This document shows, piece by piece, positions 34,332-36,227 of a stretch of 36,227 bases of DNA (its first letter is position 1; each line of letters opens with the position of its first letter). The stretch is from contig JAAYYB010000197.1 of NCBI GenBank assembly GCA_012515615.1, positions 1 through 36,227 on the forward strand, in the 5' to 3' direction. A program made the position numbers and the translations under genes. This DNA comes from Fibrobacter sp. (GTDB lineage Bacteria; Fibrobacterota; Chitinivibrionia; Chitinivibrionales; Chitinispirillaceae). A model generated the notes under the pieces. That model was not told where the DNA came from. It saw nothing but the letters and a program-made list of their open reading frames with translations, and searched no databases.

Positions 34332-35921
34332 CTACTTTGCAAACACATTTACAACACGGCTCTCAACCCGGCCATTCCCGCTAACCTGTAAAATCCCGGT
34401 GTTACGGATTTTCAAAGGTATATCGAGTGTTGTCGAGGAACTCGCGATTATAACTTTTTTATCGACTAATTTACCTTGAGTAGTAAACAACGTGACAACA
34501 TAACTGCCCGGTGTGATGAATCCGATTTTTAAGATCTGATTTTTACAAGAGTAACTAATATTTTTCTCTGGCACAACACTGAATTGATTCCGGCCGATAC
34601 CAACAGGGTTTGGTACAGAAGCAGAATCAAGTACACCAATCCGGCTGCCGCTGCTGTTATATGCTTCCAGACGGATTGCTACAGCTCCTGATGGAATTTT
34701 GTACTTTTTTGATACAGTCAGCGACTCGGCAGGCGTAACAGTAAAAGAATCCACAGAGCTGATTGCAGTGTTGTTTTCATTAAAAAATACAGCCTTCACC
34801 ATACCCGGATAGAAAACACCATAAATACCTTCAATACTCAAGGTATCAGCGGTCTGATGAGCTGAAATTCGTTTTGTAATTATTCCTGCATCATTGACAT
34901 CGTTTGCCGGCCCGCTTGAACGGGCACAGAACCAGTTCTCAACCATTTTGGTCGAGTCGTTTGGTGAAAGTGATACTAACGGTCCATGGACTTCCACTTC
35001 GGTTACATTGCGGTTATTATAGGTATATACCTGCACTGAAGCGCCACTGTCGGGGTACTCTTTTCCATCTTCGTAAGTGAACGTTTTTACATAGGCATAT
35101 CCATCCTGCTGGTCAATGAAAGCGATCCATCCGGCACGACAGTCAGCTCCAATTTTTCCGGTTTTCTTCAGATATTGTACACCGAAAACTCCGGGAGCAG
35201 CGTCTGGTCTCCACTGAGAGTTATCTGTTCCCTCATGCATATACTGAACATATCCCTTTCCTCCCCCCAGAGTACTATTGGGATTCTTCTTGAAATACAC
35301 CCAGAAGTTTTTTGTATCAGCAACGCCGTTATGGCTGCAATCGCTCTGAGTAATGTCCCATATTCCATGTTTTAAAACAGAAGTGCCTTTATTGAGCATT
35401 GTAACTTCAACCTTTACCCTTGTGGATGCTTTATACAGGGTAATTACTCTTTTAAATTGAAGACCTTTATGCTTTGTGTATTTGAGGTCATTACTGTTTT
35501 CGACCTGACTCTCCATATAGATTACCGTCGAGTCTTCACTTTCAGCCAGAACTTTGCATATGTAAGGTTTGCAATCAAGTGCCGGAGGTGACGGCCATGA
35601 AAAATCAGATTGTGGTGAAGGGAGTGTCCGGTATCCTCCGATAAAAGCATTTCCATCTGCAGGGACTGTATTTTTTGCACTATTTTCAATATATATGGAT
35701 GGATGATCTTTGAGGTCGTACTGCATGATTCTACCGCCGATTTTTGGCAGCAAGGCAAGCGTCACAAGCTCGTTTTTAAGTACAAAAATGGTGTCCCATG
35801 CTGCACCCCAGTCTTTATAGTTTACCTTTTTTTCCAGTGATACAGAGTATGATTGTGAAACAGCATTCAGAAATGTAAATAATACTATCAGTACCAATCT
35901 GATGTGAACTGCTGGTTTCAA
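34332..35921 (-). CDS. secreted DUF4380-like (aldose-epimerase-fold) protein with C-terminal sorting-like domain
   Basis: A 529-residue exported protein: the signal peptide ends near Ala-Val-Ser-Gln-Ser (about residue 23). Residues about 40-330 resemble DUF4380, a galactose-mutarotase-like beta-sandwich: LVTLALLPKIGGRIMQYDLK and FKRVITLYKASTRVKVEVTM, with GIWDITQ further on. Members are found in polysaccharide-utilisation clusters; their reaction is not established. Then comes a linker with beta-rich sequence (about 345-440) and a C-terminal domain ending RVESRVVNVFAK that looks like a Por/T9SS-type or Fibrobacterota sorting tail (VTLFTTQGKLVDKK...). Same strand as the GH43 gene downstream, separated by 588 bp; a loose functional pairing is inferred. 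Confidence 0.72.
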   Translation of the reverse strand: MKPAVHIRLVLIVLFTFLNAVSQSYSVSLEKKVNYKDWGAAWDTIFVLKNELVTLALLPKIGGRIMQYDLKDHPSIYIENSAKNTVPADGNAFIGGYRTLPSPQSDFSWPSPPALDCKPYICKVLAESEDSTVIYMESQVENSNDLKYTKHKGLQFKRVITLYKASTRVKVEVTMLNKGTSVLKHGIWDITQSDCSHNGVADTKNFWVYFKKNPNSTLGGGKGYVQYMHEGTDNSQWRPDAAPGVFGVQYLKKTGKIGADCRAGWIAFIDQQDGYAYVKTFTYEDGKEYPDSGASVQVYTYNNRNVTEVEVHGPLVSLSPNDSTKMVENWFCARSSGPANDVNDAGIITKRISAHQTADTLSIEGIYGVFYPGMVKAVFFNENNTAISSVDSFTVTPAESLTVSKKYKIPSGAVAIRLEAYNSSGSRIGVLDSASVPNPVGIGRNQFSVVPEKNISYSCKNQILKIGFITPGSYVVTLFTTQGKLVDKKVIIASSSTTLDIPLKIRNTGILQVSGNGRVESRVVNVFAK

Positions 35922-36227
35922 AATGGTCTCACTTTCTGCATAATACCTGTCTTATGCATCCGGGGAAGGAATGTGCAATTCGCTCTGATCCGGTTGCATA
36001 AGTCAGGTAATAACTGGTTTATCTGTTGTATTTAATTAGCTTTCTTCTTTTTGTTAATAATATAAATTATTCACAAATCCAGGGGATAAGTGCATGGTGA
36101 TTAAAGAGTACAAGAATGATGGCAATTCCGCGCAGGAAATCAAGCTGGTGTATTCGGTTTTTTTCTCCGGTTTTTATTGAGTCGGAGAGGTAGACCGGTT
36201 CGGAAATATCAGTTTTGTGTAATACCG
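35922..36227. other. right-edge intergenic region
   Basis: It should contain the promoter of the DUF4380-like gene (minus strand), whose start is 35921. The AT-rich stretch 36030-36075 is a candidate. A 28-codon plus-strand frame from ATG 36094 to TGA 36180 has no recognisable features, and I do not call it. Confidence 0.45.

Overview
This 36.2-kb window looks like chromosomal DNA from a free-living or plant-polymer-degrading Gram-negative bacterium. The best guess is a Fibrobacterota (Chitinispirillum/Chitinivibrionia-like) lineage. That guess rests on a nearly 2000-residue secreted GH8 enzyme with DUF11-type and bacterial Ig-type modules and a FlgD-like C-terminal tail, a secreted GH43/CBM32 enzyme and a DUF4380 protein that also end in sorting-tail-like beta domains, and an ExbD-type envelope protein. 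It is an inference from domain architecture; no rRNA or tRNA gene is present to confirm it.

Layout. 1-767: no convincing gene apart from a possible C-terminal tail at the left edge; two copies of a palindromic intergenic element lie here. 768-6722 (+): giant GH8 protein. 6955-11263 (-): otsA-otsB fusion followed by a GH15 glucoamylase/trehalase-type enzyme, a trehalose module. 11961-14036 (+): TMTC-like membrane protein with TPRs, interrupted by a single in-frame TAG. 14040-14816 (-): solitary ExbD/TolR-like protein. 15028-16251 (+): Rpn-family nuclease followed by a small duplicated remnant of an Rpn gene. 16345-18314 (-): DAHP synthase and a D-2-hydroxyacid dehydrogenase in tandem. 18472-18743: small repeats. 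18755-29256 (-): recC-recB-recD in that transcriptional order, with about 1.2 kb of foreign-looking cargo between recB and recD: an orphan small exported protein, a palindrome, an AbrB-type antitoxin and a truncated PIN toxin. 29386-29961: a dense repeat field (palindromic arms, a 46-bp tandem array and 8-bp microsatellites). 30047-31966 (+): GHMP sugar kinase fused to a GalU-like nucleotidyltransferase. 32058-35921 (-): two secreted carbohydrate-related proteins.

Two themes link the genes. One is carbohydrate metabolism: extracellular GH8 and GH43 enzymes, a sugar kinase/pyrophosphorylase fusion that could activate salvaged sugars to UDP-sugars, and trehalose synthesis and breakdown. The other is DNA recombination and mobility: RecBCD, an Rpn nuclease, a decayed toxin-antitoxin pair, and at least four families of small repeats. 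The repeats are the least explained part of the window: the 46-bp-periodic palindromic family around the GH8 gene and before the kinase fusion, a 98-bp repeat next to the Rpn gene and next to recD, and a 16-bp inverted-repeat hairpin whose arms also bound a larger segment 13.5 kb away. I found no CRISPR array, prophage or obvious dedicated defence system. All coordinates and motifs were read by eye; family assignments come from remembered motif patterns, not searches.
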